A stretch of 64,000 bases of DNA from Macrosoma leucophasiata. Taxonomy: Eukaryota; Arthropoda; Insecta; Lepidoptera; Hedylidae. Under the pieces are notes generated by a model, which saw only the letters and a list, made by a program, of their open reading frames with translations, did no database searches and was not told the origin of the DNA. This document shows, in pieces, positions 11,401 through 20,446 of this stretch (position 1 is the stretch's first letter; each line of letters starts with the position of its first letter). The DNA lies in contig JAWQUS010000022.1 of NCBI GenBank assembly GCA_036365455.1, forward strand, positions 3,658,001 to 3,722,000, in the 5' to 3' direction. A program made the translations under genes and the position numbers.

Positions 11401-11941
11401 ACAAATCTAGATAAATTACACAAAAAAGAATTAAAACAATTTATTCAAAACTTCAAAAGAGCATTGCCACCGCTGCGTCACCCCGCAACCCCGAGCCTCG
11501 CTCCCACATGGTAACATTTCGCCTACAGAAGGTGCGTCACATACTTATACTCAGAGTAAATGCTAGTTCAGACCCAAAAAATAAATCTTGGATGGAAAAA
11601 CTTAAATTTTTAAAATTGTTAATTTTAACAAGTCCTAGAACAAATTTTGTTGGGATTGATGTAGAGAGGCAAGAGGTGACGCGCTAATTTCAATTAACCC
11701 TGTATATATATCTCCAAGTACTTTACAGTACAGTGCCTATCAAATGGATATTGAGTTTAATAAAAGGCAAGATTAATAAATTATAACACAACCTGTACAG
11801 GATAACTTTAATTTCCTGGTATTACTCTCGGAAGGTGTTACTAGGAATAGTCTTGTCCTAAGGGTTATCAATGATATAAGCGCTAGAAATACGGTAATAT
11901 TATATACAGTATTGTGACTCGGCCCTCATTAAAATTTTAAG
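11401..11941. other. Intergenic, one small shared repeat
   Basis: About 11620-11710 (TTGATGTAGAGAGGCAAGAG, CGCTAATTTCAATTAACCCT) recurs inverted at about 38450-38530. Otherwise nothing recognised. Confidence 0.4.
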
Positions 11942-12077
11942 GGTGAGATTCACAGACCGCACTACGGCTTTACTTTGAGCAAAGTACGCCTTTGAACTGT
12001 CAAAACCCATACTAAACTGACAGTTCTAAGCATACTTTGCTCAAAGTAAAGTCGTAGTGCGGTCTGTGAATCTCACC
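11942..12077. mobile_element. Foldback MITE, 136 bp palindrome
   Basis: Left arm GGTGAGATTCACAGACCGCA continues to about 11989. The right arm ends TGCGGTCTGTGAATCTCACC at 12077. The arms are nearly perfect inverted repeats of about 48 bases around a loop of about 40 bases. A transcript would fold into a long hairpin. No convincing target duplication could be assigned. Confidence 0.8.
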
Positions 12078-12527
12078 ATAAGAGTCAGCCAACGATACAC
12101 GGGGGCTGTTTGGCTATAGGGGAAGGGCAGGTTAGCTCTAAGGGGAGAATTTTGGTACCTGTACTTCTGGATCATATTAATAACAGTCTTTTATTGTATA
12201 TTACGCCATTTTTTTTTTCTCTAATAGAGAGGGGCTGCCCTCCCCTACCAAGCCCTTAGCCTAACCCATGTCTGTGTCTAAGTATCGCATCCAAGTAGTC
12301 AACATCATAAAACAAATGTAGGCATGACATATAGGTATTAAAGACCTACAGATGGATAGGCAAGCTTTAGATTTTAAATACAGAAACTAATAATACGGAA
12401 TCATAAAGGACTCTGATGAAAAATGTACAAGCGCCTGCAGGTATATATTCCGCAAAAATGATTTTGCTGACGGCAATCGTGTTACTGTTGCAATTACATT
12501 TTATGTAGGAGCTTAGATTTTTTTTTT

Positions 12528-12855
12528 ATGTCTGAATGTTGACAGACAAGCAAACGGGCCACCTGATGGAAAGTGGTCACCGTCGCCTATGAACATTTGC
12601 AATACCAGGGGAGTCGCCAACGCGCTGCCAGCCCTGAAGGACTCTTTTGACGCTATTTTTGAAGAACCCCATATTATAGAACCGAGGGAACACCTCGGAG
12701 GGAAGTTCGTTCCACAAATTACACGTTCTGGGCAGGAACGAACGTGAAAACCGCACCGTTGATCACTGCCAGGTGTCCAGTCGGTGTGGGTGGAACTTCT
12801 CTCTTCGGCGGGTAGTACGGTGTAGGAAAAGAGAAGAAATCCAATTGTAACCACT
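12528..12855 (+). repeat. Repeat family B (lepidopteran dispersed)
   Basis: TTGACAGACAAGCAAACGGG ... CACCTGATGGAAAGTGGTCA ... GCCAACGCGCTGCCAGCCCT ... TTCTCTCTTCGGCGGGTAGT. A second copy at 36355-36650 is closely similar. The antisense frame that spans it is not a gene. The opening resembles the start of family A (GACAAACAAGC), so the two may share a distant origin. Confidence 0.7.
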
Positions 12856-13026
12856 TAGCGGTGGTAATAAAGAATGTTTAATTGTTCTTGTGTAGGCGTA
12901 GAATTTCTTATACCTAGTCATTATTAAATGATATGATAATAATCTGCACTGTCTGCAGTTCTATATCTTGCGGTACTATTTTGTACTAAATTTAAATATT
13001 TATGAGTAGTAATACCTTTTTATATA

Positions 13027-14029
13027 AGATTGGGGAAAAAGTTACTTCGCATTTTTTAAGATAATTCAAAACATTTTTTAATATAGTTTATTTAAATTTA
13101 ACTAAAGTATGTATGTACCATTTTGTTCGATAACCTTTTGCCATCTTGAAGGTAGGGACATGATCCCATTGCTATAAAAATTTTGGGACTTCTCATCAAA
13201 ATACCGCGACAAGTGGATTTGGCAGTCCTCTCGTGATGTTAACCTAACGTTGCATAAAGAATTCTGAAGAGACCGAAACAGGTGGAAATCTGAAGGTGCA
13301 AGGTCAGGACTATACGGCGGATGCATTAACACCTCCGAGCCAAACTCTCTTAATTTTTGCTGTGTGGCTATAGATTCCGGCCGCTTTCTCTCAACTTCTT
13401 GCTTTAATCTCATCAGTTGTTCGCAGTAGAGTTCGGAATCGATAGTCCTGCCTGGTGGTAATAGCTCATAATGAATAATGCTCTTCCAATCCTGCCACAC
13501 ACACAACATCACCTTATTGCGAGTTAACCCGGGTTTCGCCACAGTCTGTGAAGCCTGACCGGCTTTTGACCACGACCTTTTTCGCACGTTCTTGTCGTAC
13601 GTGATCCACTTTTCATCACCAGTTATCAGCTTCTTCAAAAATGATTCGGTTTCATTACGTCATAATAAAGAATCACAAATGAGTACACGGTTCATTAGGT
13701 TTCTTTCAGTGAGCTCGTGAGGTACCCAAATATCGAGCTTTTTTTTGTACCCAGCTTTTTTCAAATGCGCCAAAACTGTTTTGTGATCAATTCTCAGTTC
13801 TTCAGCTACGTCGTAACTACTGATATGTCCATCTTGCTCCACTTTTTCAAAAATGGCATCCATTTTATCCGTAATAGGGCGATCAGAGCGAGGTGCATCT
13901 TTGACATCAAAATTTCCGGATTGAAAACGCATAAGATACCAAAACCAGCCAGATACAAATACTACAGCCAAAGAGATTTTATTACAAGTTCATACATACT
14001 ATAATGCGAAAAGACTTTTTGTCCAACCT
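13027..14029 (-). mobile_element. Mariner transposon, internally deleted
   Basis: Terminal inverted repeats of about 28 bp: GATTGGGGAAAAAGTTACTT at 13028 and the complement of GGTTGGACAAAAAGTCTTTT ending at 14029. TA dinucleotides lie at both edges. The length of about 1.0 kb is short of the usual 1.3 kb because the transposase has lost segments. Confidence 0.88.
13102..13971 (-). pseudogene. Mariner transposase, dead
   Basis: Two in-frame open segments (13660-13971 and 13102-13638) are separated by one TGA where family members have Arg (…SLL*RNETESFLKKL). Visible motifs are the helix-turn-helix part ending KLDIWVPHELTERN, the first catalytic Asp in TGDEKWITYD, and the last in HPPYSPDLAPSDFHLF. 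The segment with the second catalytic Asp (family motif HDNARPH) is absent: KRPE runs straight into a QKLREFG stretch. The N-terminal third is also missing between 13972 and the right inverted repeat. With a stop, a lost catalytic residue and a lost DNA-binding start it cannot encode active enzyme. Confidence 0.92.
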
Positions 14030-14196
14030 ATTATACGCATATCGATTAAAATGCCTGTGTTTAGGCTATAAATTATCTGTTTAGGTGATATTCTTAAGTA
14101 ATTGGAATATGAAGAGTATAATTTTACTTTATATACCTACTTCCAAGGAACAGATAAAAAATTGGGTGATATATTTTTTATTATGGACTTTTTTCG

Positions 14197-14478
14197 ATGC
14201 ATAAAAAACTGTATGTGTCCAGACTACACTGGTCTACGAAGGTGGAGGATGTCGTCGAATATATCCGGATAAAGACGAATTTCACCCTGAGAGTCGAGCG
14301 GTTGGAGTCTCGCCATAAAGTTGATTTCAATCCTTTTTTGGTGAGAGTCCCGACACATGACCTGCCGACTTATACAAAAGAGGAGTTCTGGCCGCAGGGG
14401 GTATTATTTCGGAAATTCCGGGGACAACTTCCTGCTGACAAACCGCGTATCACGTCGCCGTCTTCACGTGACAATTAG
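14197..14478 (+). pseudogene. Non-LTR retrotransposon ORF1p C-terminal fragment
   Basis: The 93-codon frame contains LHWSTKVEDVVEYIRIKTNF, NPFLVRVPTHDL and FWPQGVLFRKFRG. These match the C-terminal part of the ORF1 (gag-like) proteins of lepidopteran CR1/Jockey-type elements, where FWPxGVxFRxFR is a recurring motif. It is followed not by ORF2 but by an A-rich tail (AATAAATAAAATAAAA at about 14565-14580), so the copy joined ORF1 to the 3' tail by deletion or template switching. Confidence 0.6.
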
Positions 14479-14984
14479 TGTTAGTTTAAATAAATATGTA
14501 TGTTAGTTTTTAAGGTATATATTTTTATGGGCCTGTCTTACTTTAAGTGTACAATTGTTGCCTGTAATAAATAAAATAAAAAATGTTATCGATTTTTTTT
14601 GGTAGAGAGTAGTAAGTAGGTTTGTGTATTTTAATTATCATGAGCTTATTTTTTGCGGAAAAGGATTATCTATACCCGCGATACCCAATCTGCGGCCTCC
14701 TGAGCTATATGTCAAAAGCAATGTACCTCTTACTTAAGTGAAATTTTTTTTGCGCATCTCTTTTCCTTTGAATTTCTAGTAAGATAATACTATAACTCCC
14801 TATGATTAATTTCACTAGTCTCTGTTCCTTGATTTGTTAAGTTGTTTATATAATTATACTCTGCTTTTTCCAATAATTGGAAATCATTTATTGTTATTAG
14901 TAAAAATAATAACTTATTATAAACAATAATTGTGTGGCTTGTAGTCATTTATTTAATTCTCGTTTGTGATTACAATCTGTGTGT
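14479..14984. other. Intergenic AT-rich DNA
   Basis: After the retrotransposon tail nothing is recognised; simple AT-rich sequence. Confidence 0.4.
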
Positions 14985-15070
14985 GTATCTTCACGCCACT
15001 TCTTCGGTCCCTAACTGGGCAGGCAGAGAATGTGGAGCTCCAGATATCCCGGTCCTGACACACCTCATTA
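14985..15070 (-). repeat. Fragment of the GRPR-type non-LTR tail
   Basis: On the minus strand it reads GAGGTGTGTCAGGACCGGGA ... CTCTCTGCC, the last part of the element seen at 1-260, 37795 and 62040. Confidence 0.6.
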
Positions 15071-15950
15071 CAATCTGTGTTATTATTATATTCAAGTATT
15101 TTTTCATTCCAACAATACATGTAATAATGTAAAGATGTGTAATTAAGCCGAAACTACGTAACCGTTAACGTAAATAGACACACCATGGGCGGGGCAAAAA
15201 GGACACACTGCAGCGCGTCAGATTATTGGACGTTTCCTTGCCGTCGCGCCAAGGTCATTTCACCGAGTGCGGCGAATTGACCTTGGCGCGACCAATCGAA
15301 TGCAAGTAATGTCTATGTTGAATGTGTGAGTGTGTGTTATGATTGCAGTTAATTTGTGTGCGTAAATGGAACCAATGGTATGAGAGTTACATTTCTTTAC
15401 ATTATTATTGGTAGTTTAAAGGTAATATTAAGTCATGTAAGTCTGTTTTTTTAAACGTGTAATTAAAATGCCATTATCAGACACCACAAAAAAACAGTTA
15501 TCTTCTAATGAATGCATTTATTTCGCATTAGGTTTAGAAATTACAAAACTTTTTTTTTATTGAAAAATTTTAGTTACGATAGTTTTATTTACAAACTAGA
15601 ATTTTAATTACGATAATCGAGAATTAAATGATTGATGCGAGCTACATTGATTTAATAAATTTGTACTATTCATAATATTATATCCCCTTTTATTTTCCAA
15701 CGTCACAATCATGCTAGTTAGGTCTCTTTGATTTTAGACATTTCAAGAAGAAGAAAAATATTTATTTTCTTGGCACACACACAACAACTAATAATAATAA
15801 AAAAATAAAAACAAGTAAAAGAATTGTTACATATTTGGTTGTGGGAAGCCAAAAAAAAACGTCACCCACGTCAGCTGATTGCTGCAACAGTGGCTGCAGC
15901 GCTGATATTCTAGCAGTGCGTTTGTCGTATGGCGCACGGACGGTCATCTA
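15071..15950. other. Intergenic; hairpin and LINE-end-like sequence
   Basis: 15243-15294 forms a hairpin with 15-bp arms (GTCGCGCCAAGGTCA and its complement). 15745-15945 (TTTATTTTCTTGGCACACAC ... CAGCTGATTGCTGCAAC) matches 46245-46445, a second copy of the same dispersed repeat. Confidence 0.45.
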
Positions 15951-16245
15951 CATAGGGCAACACCGGAGGGGAGTAGCCATATGCAGGCTTTCCCCTCTGT
16001 CAAAGTACAAGCCCAAATGAGACTATACCTGTTGCCTAGATGTTTAAATGTGTGCGTGAAATTGTTTCTGTATTTTGTTAAAAGTCAATGTGTGAGTTTC
16101 GTAGTAATAGACGATTTTTGTAGTGTGCGTGTGTGTCGCACGCATTTCCCCCCGCAAAATAATTACAGACTGTTATGCATCGGTAATACACGCTATGGCT
16201 ACTCCCCTCCGGTCCGCCGCGGCCGGTGGCCCGTGTTGCTCTATG
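15951..16245 (+). mobile_element. MITE family C, full length
   Basis: Starts CATAGGGCAACACCGGAGGG and ends GTGTTGCTCTATG; inner blocks GTAGCCATATGCAGGCTTTC and GGTCCGCCGCGGCC are present. Small overlapping frames within it are not genes. Confidence 0.82.
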
Positions 16246-16535
16246 GTTATTTGTCTTCATACAAAACGCACGGTGCGGCAGTTCGCGGTACCGACGTCGT
16301 GGAACCGCGAACGCTGGACAATAGGAGCGACAGCGACGCCAAACTGTTGCCGCACCGCGCCATACGACAAACGCACCGCTTCGGCACTGAAGCGCGCACA
16401 AAACGTCTTAATTCAAGAGCCCATAAATGTGGAGCAAAAACTTGGGATCCTAGTTGGCACACTAGTTTATATCTATGAGAAGTGCAGAACGCTAATATTT
16501 TTCAATAATATTGCTTATAAAGCAAGTACAGTATC
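16246..16535. other. Intergenic, moderately GC-rich
   Basis: GC-richer sequence with short frames but no recognised protein motif. It may belong to a larger composite element with the repeat at 15745-15945, whose CGTATGGCGCAC block resembles the CATACGACAAACGCACCG found here. Confidence 0.3.
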
Positions 16536-16785
16536 CAACAAGAAATAATGCACGTCGACCTCAGGAAGAGACGTCGGCTTATTTCGGGTCTGTAGAGCGT
16601 TATCTCTGTTGCACACTGCCTACGTAAGCACTGACAGTTCGGAATGTACTCTGTGCAGTTCGGTATTGGATAGAACTTGATCAAAATGGTCGACAAACGT
16701 CAAATAGGTACGGTGCGAAAGAGATAACGCTCTACAGACCCGAAATAATCTGAAGTCTCCCTCCTAGGCTCGATGTGCAATTTTT
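16536..16785. mobile_element. Foldback MITE family F, full length
   Basis: A long inverted repeat. The left arm includes GGCTTATTTCGGGTCTGTAG and AGCGTTATCTCT, and the right arm carries the complement ending CCTAGGCTCGATGTGCA. The centre reads TGATCAAAATGGTCGACAAA. Other copies: 22436-23767 (split), 32410-32850 (split), 42598-42712, 43383-43607 and 57285-57390. Confidence 0.82.
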
Positions 16786-16877
16786 ATGAAGCACTGTACA
16801 TTGAATCAACATGACATGACAGTGACAATTCTGAGGCAATACGAAGTTTGCTGGGTCAGCTTGTAGGTAATAAAACA

Positions 16878-16883
16878 TTTATT
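16878..16883 (-). promoter_or_regulatory. AATAAA poly(A) signal, Agp-like gene 1
   Basis: AATAAA read on the minus strand, about 20 bases after the stop codon of the phosphatase gene. A very short 3' UTR is implied. Confidence 0.6.
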
Positions 16884-16901
16884 CAAAGATTCTTACACAA
16901 T

Positions 16902-18107
16902 TCACAATGAAGTTTGTTTCACAGAAATCGGTTCTGTGGTCAACTCTAAAATATGCATAAACTTATCCCACGGGCAAAATCCATTATCGTCATCACAATT
17001 TTTAAGTACTAAAGACATCCAATTCGGTGGATTGTCTGAAGAAAGTTTCTCTCCCAGAACTAACTGGTCGGTAGTTTGATATAAATAATCTAATTTAAAT
17101 AAATAACGATCATTTTCATCATCAAGCCATTTCTGGAAAACTAATTTACCACCAATAGGTGTAATTTCATGTTGATCTGGCAACACAAACGGTTTAACTC
17201 CGATGCAGTTCATAACCGAAATCAAATTTGCATCATGGCCGACCAAAACTGTCAAAGTCGGTTTATCCTTTTTTAAAACATTGGTCATGTAACTGAGCAA
17301 TGGCTTCGCGATTTCTTGAGCCAGCAGAGGACTGTTGAAGCGGATTTTTTGGTTCGCCCTTGTGAATTCTGTTATAATTTTCCATAGCTCTGGTCGATTG
17401 ATTTTTCCCCAACCGATTATTTCTAACGGTACACCTTCGTAAAAATCCATTAAGAATGTATCGGCCACCACATAACCCACAGCTAATGGTCCCTCCACGT
17501 TAGGTTCTTGGCCTATTTTATAATCAACTGTATTATTCCAGTCAGCTAAACTGCAAATCGAGTAGTTCTCACAATATTTAGAACTGTTAATGTCTAGGAT
17601 TCTATCCATCTCTAAATACGCGTCATGGAGATCTAGTTTGTTTAAATTATATTGCATTTCATTAATGATCGCATCTTTCAATTCTTCTGATGTATTTCTT
17701 AATATAATATTGAATACGGGATCCAATTCATTCGAGTCCACACTGTAAACCGGTACATTGCAGCCATAGAATGCGTTTTCCGCAAAAACCTTCGCCGTTT
17801 CACGAGTCCTTTGCAATGTATTTGCGTAAACAAAAACGGAGTCTTCTTCAGGACATCCTTGGAACATTCCTGTTGTGTTTAGCCATTCTCCAAAATAAGA
17901 GGCGATGTAACTTTCCAATAGCGCACCTTTTTTCGTCAAATATCCAACAGGCTCTTCTCTGACAGGAAATTTATGGGGCGATATATTCGCGAAGTTATCA
18001 AATATAGGTGTTCGCAGACCGTGTCTACTTAAGACAAGCACTTGCACTAATTTGAGTCCATTACCAAAAGTTATTAAAAGTAAAAACAATAGATATTTTA
18101 CCGTCAT
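16902..18107 (-). CDS. Secreted bacterial-type glucose-1-phosphatase-like histidine phosphatase (copy 1)
   Basis: One uninterrupted 401-residue frame. The start at 18107 (MTVKYLLF) is preferred over the in-frame ATG 21 bases upstream because it aligns with the paralogue and opens a clean signal peptide (residues 1-17). Branch 2 histidine acid phosphatase motifs are intact: SRHGLRTP with the nucleophilic His (about residue 30) and VGHDAN with the proton-donor Asp. YANTLQRT, DPVFNIILRN, EITPIGGKLVFQKW and GFCPW match the pattern of enterobacterial glucose-1-phosphatase (Agp: SRHNLRAP, YANSLQRT, GHDSN, RTPIGGKIVFQRW) much better than insect venom-type acid phosphatases. Several N-glycosylation sequons (NTT, NTS, NSS, NNT) fit a secreted insect protein. 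The known reaction for Agp is release of phosphate from glucose-1-phosphate, also phytate; the substrate here is not known. It is in tandem with the next copy and over half identical by eye. The lack of introns is consistent with bacterial ancestry. Confidence 0.9.
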   Translation of the reverse strand: MTVKYLLFLLLITFGNGLKLVQVLVLSRHGLRTPIFDNFANISPHKFPVREEPVGYLTKKGALLESYIASYFGEWLNTTGMFQGCPEEDSVFVYANTLQRTRETAKVFAENAFYGCNVPVYSVDSNELDPVFNIILRNTSEELKDAIINEMQYNLNKLDLHDAYLEMDRILDINSSKYCENYSICSLADWNNTVDYKIGQEPNVEGPLAVGYVVADTFLMDFYEGVPLEIIGWGKINRPELWKIITEFTRANQKIRFNSPLLAQEIAKPLLSYMTNVLKKDKPTLTVLVGHDANLISVMNCIGVKPFVLPDQHEITPIGGKLVFQKWLDDENDRYLFKLDYLYQTTDQLVLGEKLSSDNPPNWMSLVLKNCDDDNGFCPWDKFMHILELTTEPISVKQTSL

Positions 18108-18199
18108 TTTCACTTCCTTATTTTTCACACTTTTTTCTAAGCAGTGTTTTTGGAGATTTACTTTTTACAGTCTAATTCTGTGACAGCCAAGTGTCGTTC

Positions 18200-18239
18200 A
18201 AATACTGAAGAGTTTTAAGATCACACTCGTAATTTTATC
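18200..18239 (-). promoter_or_regulatory. Core promoter of Agp-like gene 1
   Basis: On the minus strand, GATAAAATT (18231-18239) lies about 31 bases upstream of the insect initiator TCAGT (+1 A at 18206), in the context TTCAGTATTT. The implied 5' UTR is about 99 nt. The paralogue has the same TCAGTATTT with a TATA-like box at the same spacing. Confidence 0.5.
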
Positions 18240-18562
18240 ACGCGAATTAGATAGACTTTAGGTAATTGATTGTTGAACTATACCAGAAGTTTTTCTTGCT
18301 GGTACAACTTTTTTGCAATCCGGTTTAATTAATTCAATGTCAACCAGGTCCTTTAATATATGCGAAATAATGATTCCTGAGTCTTAATGTTCATTGCGAT
18401 TCATAGATGAAACAACATGCAAAGAAATTAAAAATTGAGAAGCGTATCGGCGCCTTCACGGTTGAATAGATAATTCATCATATTTAAAATGAGCTACCAC
18501 ATTAAGAGGCAATCGAGCGTTTCTAATCATCAGTTATTAATGTAGTCGTTATATAAGTAGTC

Positions 18563-18740
18563 GACTGCCTCGTTGGCCCAATGGTCGCAATCGCGATGGT
18601 GAAGCCTGAGGCCCCGGGTTCGATTCCCAGGTCGGGAAAATCTGTTATTGGGTGTTTTCTGTGAGGAAATTCCCAGTAGTAGCCCGGAGTCTAGTACCCG
18701 TGCCTCGGAGAGCACGTACATCCGTCGGCCCTGCGCCCTG
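18563..18740 (+). repeat. tRNA-derived SINE family 2
   Basis: Head CTGCCTCGTTGGCCCAATGG (A-box region) and GGGTTCGATTCCCAGG (B-box), then TTGGGTGTTTTCTGTGAGGA. The second copy is at 52935-53110. It is not a functional tRNA gene: the acceptor stem does not pair. Confidence 0.75.
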
Positions 18741-19228
18741 CCAGCATCCCCCGTTTAGGACCGCGCCCGCGACGCCTCGGGGCCCGAGGAAGGAGGACAT
18801 TTCTCGAGCCCCGAATCATCCCCTCCCCTTCTGTTGCGGACATGGAACCGCTCCCTTAGGCTTAGTGTGTCAGATGTAGGCGTATGCCAACTGTCGCCGC
18901 TAAGTTCGCCTTATTATTCAGTTCGCTATTCTCCCGCTCGCGTGCGACATTACCACCTCGCAAGGCAGCAAAACCATGACCTCTCGCTGTCGACCACAGA
19001 TAGGTATGCCACCACCGGCAGCGAGAAGGAAATATCTTACGTTTAAAGTGTGTTTCCACCAATGGCCGGCCAAAACCCGTCTCTTCCAGCCGTTCTGTCC
19101 ACTCCCAAAAGATATCCCGACAAGAGCTATCCTTCCACCGCCGATCTTCTTCCGTAAGTGGTCGAATCGATCAGTACCAGCACTTCAGCCTCATTATTTT
19201 GTCTTTGATGTGTGTCGACAACGGCATT
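18741..19228. other. GC-rich unassigned segment between two SINEs
   Basis: It follows SINE 2 without a clear break and runs to the SINE 1 head. Composition is GC-richer than the surroundings, with many short frames and no recognised motif. It could be the body of a longer SINE 2 or an unrelated insertion. Confidence 0.35.
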
Positions 19229-19354
19229 ATGACGACCCGGTTAGTCCAGCGGTGTGAGTCCGTCTGATTCGAAGGGTCACGGGTTCGATCCCCGGGACAA
19301 ATATTTGTATGGCCTACCGATATTTGTTTTGGGTCTGGGTGATTGTTTTTTTTT
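19229..19354 (+). repeat. tRNA-derived SINE family 1, cut by family A
   Basis: GACGACCCGGTTAGTCCAGC ... GGGTTCGATCCCCGGGACAA ... TTTGGGTCTGGGTG. The 3' part is replaced by the poly(T) of the following family A copy. Confidence 0.8.
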
Positions 19355-19645
19355 TATTTTTTTTTTATGTAATGGAAGTGGCAAACAAGCATGCAGTTCA
19401 CATTGATGTTAAGTGGTGACTGCAGCCTATAGACACCCACATGAAGACCAAGGCCAAAATGCAGATGCGTCACCACTCCTGAGGCCTAAGGTGTTATGCC
19501 TCTGTGCCAGAATTTACAGGGCCGTACATTACCACCTGACCGGAACACGATAGTGCTGAACACTACCATTTAGCGGCAAGTAAATTAGGTAATGCGGTGG
19601 TGCCTACGCCCGCGAGCTCCGTCACTGGAGCTCTACCACCAGTAA
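19355..19645 (-). repeat. Family A retroposon, full length
   Basis: Poly(T)-ATGTAATGGAAGTGGC through GGAGCTCTACCACCAGTA. It faces the next copy head-to-head, 110 bases apart. Confidence 0.88.
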
Positions 19646-19755
19646 GATTACTGTAGTTTGTGAACATCTTAGATAAAAATCCTAAGATTTTAATGTAAAT
19701 AAGTAGCCAAGCCTGAAGACTTAGGACGGAATTCACCGCTGGATCCGAGAACTCA

Positions 19756-20052
19756 GTTTTTTACTGGTGGTAGAGCTCCGGTGAAAGAGCTCGCGGCCGT
19801 AGGCACCACCGCATTACCTAATTTACTTGCCGCTAAATGGTAGTGTTCAGTACTATCGTGTTCCGGTCAGGTGGTAATGTACAGTACGGCCCTGTAATTT
19901 CCGGCACAGAGGCATAACACCTTAGGCCTCATGAGTGGTAACGCATCTGCATTTTGACCTGGGTCTTTGTGTGGGTGTCTATAGGCTGCAGTCATCACTT
20001 AACATCAATGTGAACTGCATGCTTGTTTGCCACTTCCATAACATAAAAAAAA
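19756..20052 (+). repeat. Family A retroposon, full length
   Basis: TTTACTGGTGGTAGAGCTCC through GCCACTTCCATAACATAAAA. With the copy at 19355-19645 it forms an inverted repeat of about 290-bp arms just downstream of Agp-like gene 2. Confidence 0.88.
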
Positions 20053-20195
20053 AGATTAAAATTTGCGTCCAATTTCAGCTTAATCACTATCAATTTTCGT
20101 CGATGAAATCTAAATAGTGTTATTGAACATGTTTAAGAACGTAAAACGTGTTATACATGAATTGATCGCGTTTTATTACGACGGTGAAATCGGCC

Positions 20196-20290
20196 CTTAC
20201 TTGTAATGACTCTGTGCTTATAATTACGGAGCCGTACATTACCACCTGACTGGAACACGATAGCGCTGAACACTACTATTAAGTGGCAAT
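20196..20290 (-). repeat. Family A fragment
   Basis: CCGTACATTACCACCTGACT ... CACGATAGCGCTGAACACTA only. Confidence 0.65.
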
Positions 20291-20407
20291 TACAACGACA
20301 ATAGCAATGTCGATAGGCGGTCGCACCCCAGGCAAAACTTAGCAACAAAATAAAATGTATACTTACTACGAGAACAAGTAAACGTGGCTTTAATGTCGTA
20401 CTACTTA

Positions 20408-20413
20408 TTTATT
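20408..20413 (-). promoter_or_regulatory. AATAAA poly(A) signal, Agp-like gene 2
   Basis: AATAAA on the minus strand about 35 bases past the stop codon. A second AATAAA-like run lies slightly closer. Confidence 0.55.
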
Positions 20414-20446
20414 ACATGGGTATGGGTAAATAAATAAAAATACTGT

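Noticed and set aside
12513..12854. 113-codon minus-strand frame, with a longer relative at 36351-36884
   Set aside because: Both are antisense readings of dispersed repeat family B; similarity between them reflects the repeat, not a gene family.
15981..16548. 165- and 141-codon plus-strand frames
   Set aside because: They run through MITE C and MITE F sequence in overlapping frames; no conserved motif.
16902..18128. Venom-type acid phosphatase (Acph-1-like) label
   Set aside because: The RHG motif alone would allow it, but the C-terminal blocks follow bacterial glucose-1-phosphatase.
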